A DNA stretch of 9,108 nucleotides, from positions 1 through 9,108 of the forward strand of contig MVQZ01000236.1 in the NCBI GenBank assembly GCA_002067565.1. Direction: 5' to 3'. The position numbers and the translations under genes were made by a program. The DNA is from Methanobacterium sp. PtaU1.Bin242. Its GTDB lineage: Archaea > Methanobacteriota > Methanobacteria > Methanobacteriales > Methanobacteriaceae. Of the stretch, positions 1 through 8,641 are shown one piece after another. Position 1 is the stretch's first letter. Every line of letters begins with the position of its first letter. The notes under the pieces were generated by a model that saw only the letters and a program-made list of their open reading frames with translations, was not told the origin of the DNA and did not search any database.

Positions 1-830
1 TATGGTTTATGACCCGCTAATATGATCTGTTGGTTTAATTCATGTTCATCCACAATTTTTTGCAGATCATCATAAGCATCGCCATCCCCAATAACAAGGA
101 GCTTTAAATTACCATTGGAGTTGTTGCTTAATTCTAAAGCTACTTCCTTAAGTCCTGAGAAATGATATAAGAAGCCCATGAAGAACAGTATTATATCATC
201 GTCTTTAAATCCATGTTCTTTACGAATTTGTGAGCCGTTTAAATCCGGATTGAATTTTTCTAAGTCAACACCAGCCCCTATTACTTTAGTATTCCTAGCC
301 CCCAGGTTCTTTACATAATCTTCCAATTCATGGTTGATGGTGATGACTAAACTGGAGTTTTTAAGGGTAATTTTCTCTAAATACCTTCCTAAAAACCGGA
401 ATGGTTTTTCAGGAATCAGAAGATGAAGAACATCAATCCAGTAATAGATAAAAGGTATATTTTCCTTTTTAGCAATTCGACTGGCTAAAAATGTATTGAT
501 AATTCCAAAACCAACTATTACATCTGGTTTATATTCTTTTATCTGACGGTTTATCTCTTTTCTATGGGAGATCATAAGTGAAGAGTAGACAAAACAGGGG
601 ATTTGAATTATACTAGGTCTAATAACCTGAATATGGGCATCAGGATGAATTTTATTATAATTATCCAAGACTTCCCTTCTAGTGAAAAGGCCTTGTTCTT
701 TATCTCTCTCAATGGGAAAATCAATCACTTTTATTTCATGACCTCTTAATGATAATCTTTCCATTAAATGGTGTTGCTGGTGAGGATTCCTTTTAATCCA
801 ATCAGATTCTTGAACAACTAGTATTTTCAA
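1..830 (-). CDS. Glycosyltransferase family 4-like protein (partial; C-terminus beyond window)
   Basis: About 276 codons are visible, open from 830 to the window edge. The protein begins KILVVQESDWIKRNPHQQHH, a beta strand and loop typical of the acceptor-side Rossmann domain of GT-B enzymes. Near residues 115-130 comes VIVGFGIINTFLASRIAKK, then a YYWIDVLH segment. The linker hallmark GAGVDLEKFNPD follows near residue 200, and the second domain starts with ILFFMGFLYHFSGLKE and LLVIGDGDAYDDL. This layout fits GT4 retaining transferases, which move a sugar from a nucleotide donor; the catalytic Glu motif would lie outside the window. No ATG or GTG is available at the N-terminus. TTG at 830 is chosen because an in-frame stop lies only ten codons upstream and homologous proteins begin with this strand. 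It lies 34 bp after the stop of the 865-1854 epimerase, so the two are probably co-transcribed and act in the same glycan pathway. Donor and acceptor cannot be told. Confidence 0.85.
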   Translation of the reverse strand, partial: MKILVVQESDWIKRNPHQQHHLMERLSLRGHEIKVIDFPIERDKEQGLFTRREVLDNYNKIHPDAHIQVIRPSIIQIPCFVYSSLMISHRKEINRQIKEYKPDVIVGFGIINTFLASRIAKKENIPFIYYWIDVLHLLIPEKPFRFLGRYLEKITLKNSSLVITINHELEDYVKNLGARNTKVIGAGVDLEKFNPDLNGSQIRKEHGFKDDDIILFFMGFLYHFSGLKEVALELSNNSNGNLKLLVIGDGDAYDDLQKIVDEHELNQQIILAGHKP

Positions 831-864
831 TATGATCCGCTCTCTATCCTTATTTTAGCACTAA

Positions 865-1854
865 TTAGAATTCAGCGCTCTGGCTAATATTTTCCCAGTT
901 GTTTTCAAACCAGTTATAGGTTTCTTTTAACCCCTGATAGAAAGTGACTTGGGGTTTGTAATCCAGTATTTTTTTAGCTTTTTCAATGGAAGACAATAGG
1001 CAGGTTTTAGCGTCCCAGTCCCTTCTAGTAACATAGTTTATGCCTTCTCTGTTACCTGTTAACTTATTGATCTGCTGGGCCATGTCTATGACTCTGGTTT
1101 CTTTACCAGACCCTAAATTGATGGATTCACCAACTGCTTCATCTACAATTCCCATGGCCATTAATCCCTGTACAATGTCATCTACATAGGTCCAGTCTCT
1201 GGTTTCTGTCCCATCACCAGTAATAGGCAATGGCTGTCCATTCATGGCCCAGAAAAAGAAGTTAGGAATCACATTACGATACTTCCCTGGAACTTCTCCC
1301 GGTCCAAAAACATTGAAAAATCTGGCATTAACAATGGGTAGATCATACAGATTATAAAAATAATTGGTGTAAAGCTCACCTAAAAGTTTGGTTACCTGAT
1401 AAGGAGTATGGAGACTGATAGATACATCATGTTCTTCGAAAGGCATTTTAGAATCCAAACCATAAACACCACACCCGGATGAAGAATATATGAAACGCTC
1501 CACTCCACTGGAGTGGGAATGCTCCAGGACTTTAAGGATACCCAATCCATTAACCATCAGATCCTTTTCAGGGTTATCCACAGAATTCTGGTTGGCGAAG
1601 TGTGCTGCCAGGTGAAAAACATAATCAGGGGTTTCCTTAAAAACCAGTTTAAGCTTCTCATCATCCAGTATATCTCCTTTAACAAATTGTATATTATCTG
1701 CTGAGGGAATGTTCCATGGGTAAGATGAGTCCAAGTTATCCAGGATAATGATTTTTTCTGCATGTCTGGAAAGCTTTAACGATAAATTACTTCCCACACA
1801 TCCTGCACCACCAGTTATTAAAACTGATTTGTTTTGGTATGCTGAGTAGTCCAT
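865..1854 (-). CDS. NAD-dependent epimerase/dehydratase (UDP-sugar 4-epimerase-like, extended SDR)
   Basis: The protein is 329 aa, normal for an extended short-chain dehydrogenase. The NAD-binding loop is GGAGCVGSNL (residues 15-24), where most relatives have GGAGFIG. An acidic residue after strand 2 (ILDN, D39) and the HLAA motif near 81-84 follow. The catalytic set is S124-S126 (YSSSG), Y152 and K156 (PYQVTK). Substrate-side motifs RFFNVFGPGE (178-187) and GDGTETRDW (213-221) are those of UDP-glucose/UDP-GlcNAc 4-epimerases and related 4,6-dehydratases. It probably epimerises or dehydrates a nucleotide sugar in the cytoplasm for the glycosyltransferase encoded just downstream; the exact substrate is not decidable. 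ATG at 1854 has GGAG at 1862-1865, seven bases upstream, supplied by the last copy of the 37-bp repeat. A second SD-ATG pair upstream (1889) starts a short overlapping reading frame that could affect translation. Confidence 0.93.
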   Translation of the reverse strand: MDYSAYQNKSVLITGGAGCVGSNLSLKLSRHAEKIIILDNLDSSYPWNIPSADNIQFVKGDILDDEKLKLVFKETPDYVFHLAAHFANQNSVDNPEKDLMVNGLGILKVLEHSHSSGVERFIYSSSGCGVYGLDSKMPFEEHDVSISLHTPYQVTKLLGELYTNYFYNLYDLPIVNARFFNVFGPGEVPGKYRNVIPNFFFWAMNGQPLPITGDGTETRDWTYVDDIVQGLMAMGIVDEAVGESINLGSGKETRVIDMAQQINKLTGNREGINYVTRRDWDAKTCLLSSIEKAKKILDYKPQVTFYQGLKETYNWFENNWENISQSAEF

Positions 1855-1889
1855 TCTAATTCTCCAATTGATAATACTGTTTCATCCAT
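1818..1889 (-). other. Possible 23-codon upstream reading frame overlapping the epimerase start
   Basis: On the minus strand an ATG at 1889-1887 follows GGAG at 1899-1902 with a nine-base spacer. Translation gives MDETVLSIGELEWTTQHTKT followed by NQF and a TAA at 1818-1820. It covers the last repeat copy and the first 37 bases of the epimerase gene in a different frame. It arose from the repeat duplication, has no recognisable domain, and is probably not a selected protein. It could compete with, or couple to, initiation at 1854. Whether it is translated is unknown. Confidence 0.25.
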
Positions 1890-2000
1890 TTCTTAATTCT
1901 CCAATTGATAATACTGTTTCATCCATTTCTTAATTCTATAATTGATAATACTGTTTCATCCATTTCTTAATTCTATAATTGATAATACTGTTTCATCCAT
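1860..2000 (-). repeat. 37-bp tandem repeat (three full copies plus a 30-bp fourth)
   Basis: Full copies lie at 1860-1896, 1897-1933 and 1934-1970; a partial one at 1971-2000 is the 3' end of the upstream epimerase gene. Copies at 1860 and 1897 are identical. The other two differ from them at two adjacent bases (cc to at on the plus strand), so the minus strand reads TTATAG instead of TTGGAG. On the minus strand each copy spells codons for WMKQYYQL. In the copy at 1860 these continue as L-E-N-TAG, one base before the next gene's ATG, which looks like the original gene junction. Unit length is not a multiple of three. The array looks like local duplication by slippage or recombination, not CRISPR: there are no spacers. 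Confidence 0.95.
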
Positions 2001-2908
2001 TCTACTGTTCTTTTTATTCCTTCTTCAGGGGTAATTTTGGGGTCATGATTTAAATCTTTTATGGCCTTGGAAAAGTCAATGGATTTCACAGTGGTTGTAA
2101 ATGGTTCTGCTTCCTTATAGGTCACTAAAGAATCATCTATTCCAACCGCTTCTAAAACAATATCAGAATATTCTTTTATGTCTTTCTCCCATTCCTGCTT
2201 TCCACCAACATTATAGACTTCTCCTGGTATGAAGTTGTCCATAATATTGGCAAATGTACAGACAGTATCTTCCACATAATCAATAATTCTTTTATGGCCT
2301 TTATACACAGTGTATGGTTTGTTATATAGGGCATGGTATATAAAAAGAGGAATAAATCCTTTATAAGGATTGTATTTTTCATGAGGACCGTAACAATTGA
2401 CCGGTCTTACTCGCACCGTCTCTGTATTGTGCATGGTAGCTGAATTTTGACACATGAGCTCTCCCGCCCATTTGGTAATGGCGTAATCATTCATCTGATA
2501 GGTGTCTTTGATGGGATTTTTTTCCATAACATCCTCACGCATTAATCCATCATAATCACCATAAACCTCTGCTGATGAAAAAAATATCATTCTAAAATCT
2601 AGTTTTTCCTGCAGACGTATCATATGTTTGCTTCCAATTACATTGGTCTGCCACAGATTTTCATAATATTCTTCACCATTCCAACGACCATATTCAGCTG
2701 CCAGGTGATAAACATAATCAAATTCATGGTTTTCAAAAACCCTTTCCAATTGACGATAATTACCAACATCAGCCCTTAAATAATTATCGTAATGATGATG
2801 AAGTAAATCAACAGACAATACTTCATGTCCTCTACTTTTTAGTTCATTTACTAGGTTGGTTCCAATAAATCCAGCACCACCAGTCACCAAAATATTCTGG
2901 GTTTCTAT
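1973..2908 (-). CDS. NAD-dependent epimerase/dehydratase (extended SDR), start codon uncertain
   Basis: Numbering from the TTG at 2890 gives 305 aa. The NAD loop is VTGGAGFIGTNL (residues 2-13), HLAAEYG lies at 62-68, and FSSAEVYG (104-111) carries the active-site Ser. Y136 and K140 (YAITK) are the catalytic pair, with RPVNCYGP (162-169) and RIIDYVEDT (201-209) as substrate-side motifs. These are hallmarks of UDP-sugar epimerases and dTDP-sugar dehydratases; the substrate is unknown. The TTG lies 26 bases from a strong AGGAGG (2917-2922), too far, and starts inside the first beta strand. The open frame extends upstream as IETQNILVTGG, and an ATA at 2908-2906 is exactly eight bases from GGAGG. 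I therefore place the N-terminus at 2908, as a non-standard start or a mutated ATG. The gene ends at TAG 1973, inside the 37-bp repeat array. It is the first gene of the glycan cluster. Confidence 0.9.
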   Translation of the reverse strand: METQNILVTGGAGFIGTNLVNELKSRGHEVLSVDLLHHHYDNYLRADVGNYRQLERVFENHEFDYVYHLAAEYGRWNGEEYYENLWQTNVIGSKHMIRLQEKLDFRMIFFSSAEVYGDYDGLMREDVMEKNPIKDTYQMNDYAITKWAGELMCQNSATMHNTETVRVRPVNCYGPHEKYNPYKGFIPLFIYHALYNKPYTVYKGHKRIIDYVEDTVCTFANIMDNFIPGEVYNVGGKQEWEKDIKEYSDIVLEAVGIDDSLVTYKEAEPFTTTVKSIDFSKAIKDLNHDPKITPEEGIKRTVEWMKQYYQL

Positions 2909-2916
2909 TTTTCCAT

Positions 2917-2922
2917 CCTCCT
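2917..2922 (-). promoter_or_regulatory. Strong Shine-Dalgarno AGGAGG that points to the real start of the 1973-2908 epimerase
   Basis: The minus strand reads GATAGGAGGATGGAAAAATAG. The ATG directly abutting the SD is out of frame and stops after three codons. The in-frame ATA at 2908 is eight bases away, and TTG 2890 is 26 away. The SD therefore favours initiation at or near 2908. Confidence 0.7.
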
Positions 2923-2941
2923 ATCATATCAGATATTATTA

Positions 2942-2974
2942 CAATATTATATTATAATCTCTAAAAAAGAGGTT
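2942..2974 (-). promoter_or_regulatory. Candidate promoter and short inverted repeat upstream of the glycan cluster
   Basis: The minus strand carries ATTATAATATAATATTG (about 2942-2958), a TATA-like stretch that would place transcription start near 2920-2930, just before the SD. It abuts an imperfect inverted repeat, aatctct-aaaaa-agaggtt at 2956-2974 on the plus strand (seven-base arms, one G-T pair). This could be an operator or a small hairpin; its role is inference. The rest of the 227-bp spacer to 3135 is AT-rich with no gene visible. Confidence 0.35.
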
Positions 2975-3100
2975 ATAAGTTTCTGATAAATAAATAATTC
3001 GGTATTTACTTTAATTTTTATGATGAATTAGACTGATTTAGAGTTAATTCAATAAGGCGTTTAATTCATACAAATATGATTTCGAATAATCATAGTTCAA

Positions 3101-3113
3101 TAAATAATAAAAA
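3101..3113 (-). terminator. T-rich stretch after the helicase gene
   Basis: Downstream of the helicase stop the minus strand reads TTTTTATTATTTA, the kind of T-rich tract at which archaeal RNA polymerase terminates. There is no GC-rich stem. The assignment rests on base composition and position only. Confidence 0.35.
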
Positions 3114-3135
3114 TTTGATTTATTCCATTATAGAA

Positions 3136-5712
<2,577 letters not shown>

Positions 5713-5780
5713 TTAAGCTTTTTATCTCCAATTATATTTTTTTATTGCAGTTAAAATATTGAGTCTGTAAATTTTTTCTA

Positions 5781-5793
5781 GCATAAATATATA
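5781..5793 (-). promoter_or_regulatory. Candidate archaeal TATA box for the Lhr helicase
   Basis: The minus strand reads TATATATTTATGC, preceded by an A-rich BRE-like stretch. Transcription would start about 25 bases downstream, near 5755, leaving a leader of some 40 bases that contains the SD at 5724-5729. No other gene is visible in the 200-bp gap 5713-5912. Confidence 0.5.
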
Positions 5794-5893
5794 ATATTTT
5801 ATAAGGATTTTGATGAATTCTCTTTTTTGGGTAATTTGTAGTATTGTTTTTGTTAATTGAAAGGATGAAATTTTAAGATTTTAATTAGTGATT

Positions 5894-5906
5894 AATAAAA
5901 AGAAGA
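5894..5906 (-). terminator. T-rich tract just after the metallophosphoesterase stop
   Basis: The minus strand reads TCTTCTTTTTATT a few bases after the TGA at 5913-5915. Such pyrimidine/T-rich tracts end transcription in archaea. Together with the downstream TATA box it suggests the two genes are not one strict operon. Confidence 0.35.
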
Positions 5907-5912
5907 TTTATT

Positions 5913-6650
5913 TCAATAGAATCTATCTTTAACTGCTATTATATCTCTGATTTTACCAAAGGGAAACACTTCAAAGTTTTCAACTGCAAATATTTCCAGT
6001 TCTTCCCCTGATATTTTCTTTATGAAGGGAGATAATGGTTTTTCCTGGAGAATATCTGAACCCTCGGTTACGAAGTTGAAGGATGGCATCACTACCAGAT
6101 TCCAGTGCTTATACTGCCCTGCCAGGTAACATTTGATTTTCTCCACTCGTTCTCCGCTTTTAAGCCCGATACAGGGATGTTCATGGCCTATTATTAAATT
6201 TTTAACTTCCTTCTCCTTTAATCCGGGAATAATTTTATGTCCGTGCAGTATTAGGTAATCTCCTATTTGATGGCTTTCCTGCACTTCCAGTCCAGTTTTT
6301 TGGGCTATAAACTGGGTGAAATTATCATGATTACCCTTTATTAGGATTATTTTTTTAAAATTCTCCCCTAAAAAATCCAGGAATTTTATGGTTTCACTCC
6401 ATTCCTGATGAGTAATTTTGCCAAATTCATGTTTTAGATCCCCATTAACTATTATTTTGTTACAGGAAGATTTTCGCTGAATTTCCCTCAGTCGTTCCAC
6501 AATAAGGGGATACTGGAATCGGGGAACCATAATACCCTCTGCATTGAGGGATTGCTCATAACCCAGATGAAGATCAGAAATAACTAAATAATCCTTAATT
6601 TTTAAGGCTAGATCAAAGATAGATGCGTCGTATATTTTATTAAAATCCAT
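5913..6650 (-). CDS. Calcineurin-like metallophosphoesterase, COG1407 type (Lhr-associated)
   Basis: The protein is 245 aa and full length. All five metallophosphoesterase metal-binding blocks are present: DLH (D26, H28), GDLKHEFG (70-77; D71, H74), GNHD (106-109), HGH (136-138) and GHEHP (155-159), which together bind two divalent metals. The GDLKHEFG block is characteristic of COG1407 proteins, related to PdeM, which hydrolyse phosphodiester model substrates; the natural substrate is not established. In many archaea and bacteria this family sits beside lhr-type helicases, sometimes with a ligase and an exonuclease. Here only the helicase is next door, so a shared role in nucleic-acid repair is inference from context. 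ATG 6650 has AAGG at 6660-6663, nine bases upstream. No signal peptide or membrane segment is seen, so it is cytoplasmic. Confidence 0.93.
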   Translation of the reverse strand: MDFNKIYDASIFDLALKIKDYLVISDLHLGYEQSLNAEGIMVPRFQYPLIVERLREIQRKSSCNKIIVNGDLKHEFGKITHQEWSETIKFLDFLGENFKKIILIKGNHDNFTQFIAQKTGLEVQESHQIGDYLILHGHKIIPGLKEKEVKNLIIGHEHPCIGLKSGERVEKIKCYLAGQYKHWNLVVMPSFNFVTEGSDILQEKPLSPFIKKISGEELEIFAVENFEVFPFGKIRDIIAVKDRFY

Positions 6651-6668
6651 TTATTTGGTCCTTTTAGT

Positions 6669-6703
6669 TATTTAAATAGTTTTATGAGTATTTATCATAT
6701 TAT
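6669..6703 (-). promoter_or_regulatory. Candidate promoter region of the metallophosphoesterase gene
   Basis: Two TATA-like stretches precede the SD: TATTTAAATA (6669-6678, a perfect palindrome) and an AT-rich ATGATAAATA about 20 bases further upstream. The farther one would give a leader long enough to contain the SD. Both calls rest on composition and spacing. Confidence 0.25.
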
Positions 6704-6954
6704 CATGGATTTTATTATGTAGACCTTGTTTTAGTCTAAATTTCTACTCCAATCAATATCTAATTATAAGATATAATATTTCCAATTAATTTCAGGAATA
6801 ATCCAACTATCAAAAAATAAATTATTTTTTTTGGATATTAATTAATATAAATATCAAAAGTGATGGTTCTTTTATAAATAATTTTTTATAAGATATGGGT
6901 TCTATATTCAAGACCTTATAAAACTTCAAAGAACTTATATTTGGATTGTTTTTT
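6704..6954. other. AT-rich spacer, no gene seen
   Basis: Neither strand gives a convincing reading frame or protein fragment. It holds a 14-base perfect palindrome ATATTAATTAATAT (6835-6848) and, near 6870-6890, an inverted repeat with TTATAAA/TTTATAA arms. In DNA this AT-rich such short palindromes are expected by chance. It separates the repair pair from the decaying accessory cluster. Confidence 0.5.
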
Positions 6955-7277
6955 TCAAAGATCAAAAAATGTCCAGAGAATCTTCAGGCAAACAGCTACA
7001 GCATCCATTTCTATTAAAAAATCCGAATTTGCCAGTCCCGATACGAACATCATAGAGATTGCAGGCGGATTAGACCGGTGACCCTCCAAACTTGTTGGAA
7101 TACTTCCAAGCCCTGTTCTAGAGATTGACCTTCAACCAGGTGCAAGTTCCATTTGATGATATGCTCTAGTCCTGCGCCAGCAGCCTATAGGGCTTCTTGC
7201 ATATTTTCAAATATCTGGTAGACTTGAATACCTCTCCTTTTTTCATTAAAATATCACCACATTCTAAATCAACCCAA
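6955..7277 (-). pseudogene. RidA/YjgF/UK114-family remnant (imine deaminase family)
   Basis: No single frame is open, but joined minus-strand frames spell most of a RidA protein. The first piece is VDLECGDILMKKG (from about 7275). The next frame gives GIQVYQIFENMQEAL, then a TAG stop at 7185-7187, then AAGAGLEHIIKWNLHL and LEQGLEVFQQVW. A third frame, entered at about 7082-7088 by a one-base loss or two-base gain, gives RSNPPAISMMFVSGLA and FLIEMDAVAVCLK, ending in TGA at 6955-6957. Order and spacing match RidA: ENMQEAL-x-AAGAGLE helix, KWNLHL strand, PPA and the E-MDAVAV end. The N-terminal third (the usual IGPYSQA/VSGQ part) is missing. Intact RidA proteins hydrolyse reactive enamines/imines made by PLP enzymes. 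At least three lesions make this copy inactive. It lies just downstream of the SRPBCC gene. Confidence 0.8.
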
Positions 7278-7303
7278 ATTCATCCTGGTATCATCAGGGT
7301 TTT

Positions 7304-7768
7304 TTATGACTTTTCCACCAGTTCTTTGAGCTTTCGAAGGGCATTTGCCCACATATCTTCATACATTCCCTTATAATCATCTGGTATATCCATAACTGGA
7401 GATAAATCCACCATTACTACGGTCTTTCCATTTATTGCTTTAAATGTGTAGTTTTCAAGCGCACCGGCGTATATTTTCGCCTCTTTGCTTGAAATATCTT
7501 CCCTCCCATCTTGTACCATACCGATGTTTTCAATTGAGACGAATTGGTATGGATGATTTTCTTTTATTCGAAATACAGTACCGGACATTTTACCTGATTC
7601 ATCAGGTGCTAGGAAAAATATCTTACTTCCCTTACTCCAGTCACCCTCAAAATGCGAACCGGGCATAAACACATCAGTCCACAGGGGATAGGTTTCCTTT
7701 CCTAGCATTATTTCCCATACTTTTTCCTTACGCGCATCTATAACTATTGAGAAATGTAGTTCTTCCAT
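7304..7768 (-). CDS. SRPBCC-domain protein (AHSA1/CalC-like)
   Basis: The protein is 154 aa from the ATG at 7768 and fits the START/Bet v1-like hydrophobic-cavity fold. It begins EELHFSIVIDARKEKVWEIM, the standard first strand and helix. TYPLWTDVFMPGSHFEGDW, then KGSKIFFLAP, SGTVFRIKE and YTFKAINGKTVVMVDLS as successive strands, and the long C-terminal helix MYEDMWANALRKLKELVE follow. No catalytic residues are defined for such proteins; members bind lipophilic ligands or act in stress roles, so the function is unknown. An ATG at 7795 would add nine residues and overlaps the stop of the VOC gene as ATGA. ATG 7768 is preferred because GGGAGA (7776-7781) lies seven bases upstream and the family usually starts here. 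It lies between two broken genes yet is itself intact. Confidence 0.88.
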   Translation of the reverse strand: MEELHFSIVIDARKEKVWEIMLGKETYPLWTDVFMPGSHFEGDWSKGSKIFFLAPDESGKMSGTVFRIKENHPYQFVSIENIGMVQDGREDISSKEAKIYAGALENYTFKAINGKTVVMVDLSPVMDIPDDYKGMYEDMWANALRKLKELVEKS

Positions 7769-7775
7769 TAGATTA

Positions 7776-7781
7776 TCTCCC
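7776..7781 (-). promoter_or_regulatory. Shine-Dalgarno deciding the start of the SRPBCC gene
   Basis: GGGAGA on the minus strand is seven bases before ATG 7768. It lies inside the coding sequence that the alternative ATG 7795 would use, so it supports the shorter form. Confidence 0.65.
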
Positions 7782-7791
7782 TTTATTAAAT

Positions 7792-8281
7792 TCATTTAAA
7801 TTTAACTATCTTTCCCTCATAGGCATGTTTCAATTTCTCCACATCAAGTTTATTCATCTGCATCATGGCTTGCATTACTTTCTGGGATTTATCCTTATCC
7901 GGATCTTTTAAATATTCTCCTAAAATGGTGGGCACGATTTGCCAGGCCAGCCCATATTTGTCCTTAACCCAGCCAGGTCCCAGTTCCACTCCGCCCTCTG
8001 AAAGCTTCCCCCACAAATCATCCACTTCTTCCTGATTTTCACATTTAACGAAAAGAGATATGGCAGGATTGAAGGAAAAATGCGGTCCACCATTTAAGGC
8101 AATGAATTCCTCTCCTTCAAGCTTGAAAGTTACAGACAATACAGTTCCAGCTGGCTGGGGTCCTGCTTCACCATAGTACATGGTGTCAGTTATTTTTTGA
8201 GTTTTTAAAGATAGAAGTATAAAAATCTGCAGCTTCCTCGGCTTTATCATTAAATGATAGAAAGGTGACGATTTTTTGCAT
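7792..8281 (-). pseudogene. PhnB-like VOC (glyoxalase-fold) protein, frameshifted
   Basis: From ATG 8281, with GGAGG at 8291-8295 nine bases upstream, the frame reads MQKIVTFLSFNDKAEEAADF then YTSIFKNSK, the canonical start of PhnB-like VOC proteins. It then hits TGA two codons later. The next frame continues at once as ITDTMYYGEAGPQPAGTVLS, then FIALNGGPHFSFNPAISLFV, KCENQEEVDDLWGKLSEGG, GWVKDKYGLAWQIVPTILGE and a C-terminal helix. Removing one base from the run of six A (T6 at 8193-8198 on the plus strand) restores a 162-aa protein of normal length. The second frame can be read from upstream starts (8331, 8287-8289), but that replaces the conserved first strand and helix with unrelated sequence. 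The family has two beta-alpha-beta-beta-beta modules; its substrate is unknown. Stop TGA 7792 overlaps an ATG as ATGA. It may be a true mutation, a sequencing slip, or frameshifting in the A run. Confidence 0.88.
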
Positions 8282-8290
8282 ATAAACATT

Positions 8291-8295
8291 CCTCC
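8291..8295 (-). promoter_or_regulatory. Strong Shine-Dalgarno GGAGG of the VOC gene
   Basis: The minus strand reads AAAGGAGGAATGTTTATATG. The spacing of nine bases to ATG 8281 fits, whereas the ATG at 8289-8287 is only one base away. It fixes the correct N-terminal frame and exposes the downstream frameshift. An AT-rich stretch at 8315-8327 (TATTTAATTTACC) is a possible TATA box. Confidence 0.7.
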
Positions 8296-8359
8296 TTTAG
8301 TTTTATAGGCAATAGGTAAATTAAATACCATTTTATGAATTATAATGAATCAGATGTCA

Positions 8360-8567
8360 TCAGTTCCAATATTGGTTTACATCCAACACATCATATGATC
8401 TAATCAAGTTCTTCATTGTTTCATGATTGTTTCAATAGGACATAACCACTTGAAATTTGTTTGAACACTGGAAAAACCAAGATATTCAAAAACACCATGT
8501 AACTTCTCATTACTCCTATTCAGGTTGGGGGACTGATTCCCATGGTAAAACTACGTATTTAAGTCAT
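8360..8567 (-). pseudogene. DUF1697-family remnant, heavily decayed
   Basis: Joined minus-strand frames match the N-terminal pattern of DUF1697 proteins. ATG ACT at 8567, then with one extra T the frame gives KYVVL. A frame change leads to GISPP, and another at the C5 run to NLNRSNEKLHGVFEYLGFSS followed by VQT. A further shift gives ISSGYVLLKQS, equivalent to the family's ISSGNVLFES, and then stop TGA. After an apparent deletion comes LIRSYDVLDV, equivalent to the family's IIRSYDEL segment, ending at TGA 8360-8362. At least four frame changes and loss of the C-terminal half leave no product. The family's function is not established. It lies between the frameshifted VOC gene and the second SRPBCC gene, filling what otherwise looks like an empty 310-bp gap. 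Confidence 0.75.
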
Positions 8568-8641
8568 GTTAATAAATTCTTGCAATCCAGATAGAACTTT
8601 TGATCTATTTTAATTATTTTTTGTCCCTTTTTACAATTTTT

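Noticed and set aside
1513..1704. 63-codon plus-strand reading frame
   Set aside because: It lies wholly within the conserved epimerase gene on the other strand and has no recognisable domain.
1860..2000. CRISPR-like array
   Set aside because: Units of 37 bp follow one another with no spacers, and they derive from the adjacent gene's 3' end.
6835..6848. Perfect 14-base palindrome as an operator
   Set aside because: It is all A and T in a very AT-rich spacer, and not placed near a gene start, so chance is the simpler reading.
7275..7303. Intrinsic terminator hairpin (CCTG/CAGG followed by T6)
   Set aside because: The T run follows the stem on the plus strand, where no gene ends. The four-base stem is weak, and archaea do not rely on such hairpins.
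8282..8331. Extended N-terminus of the VOC protein starting at 8331
   Set aside because: It reads MVFNLPIAYKTKGG and runs through the SD and the true start in the wrong frame. The conserved N-terminus is in the other frame from 8281.
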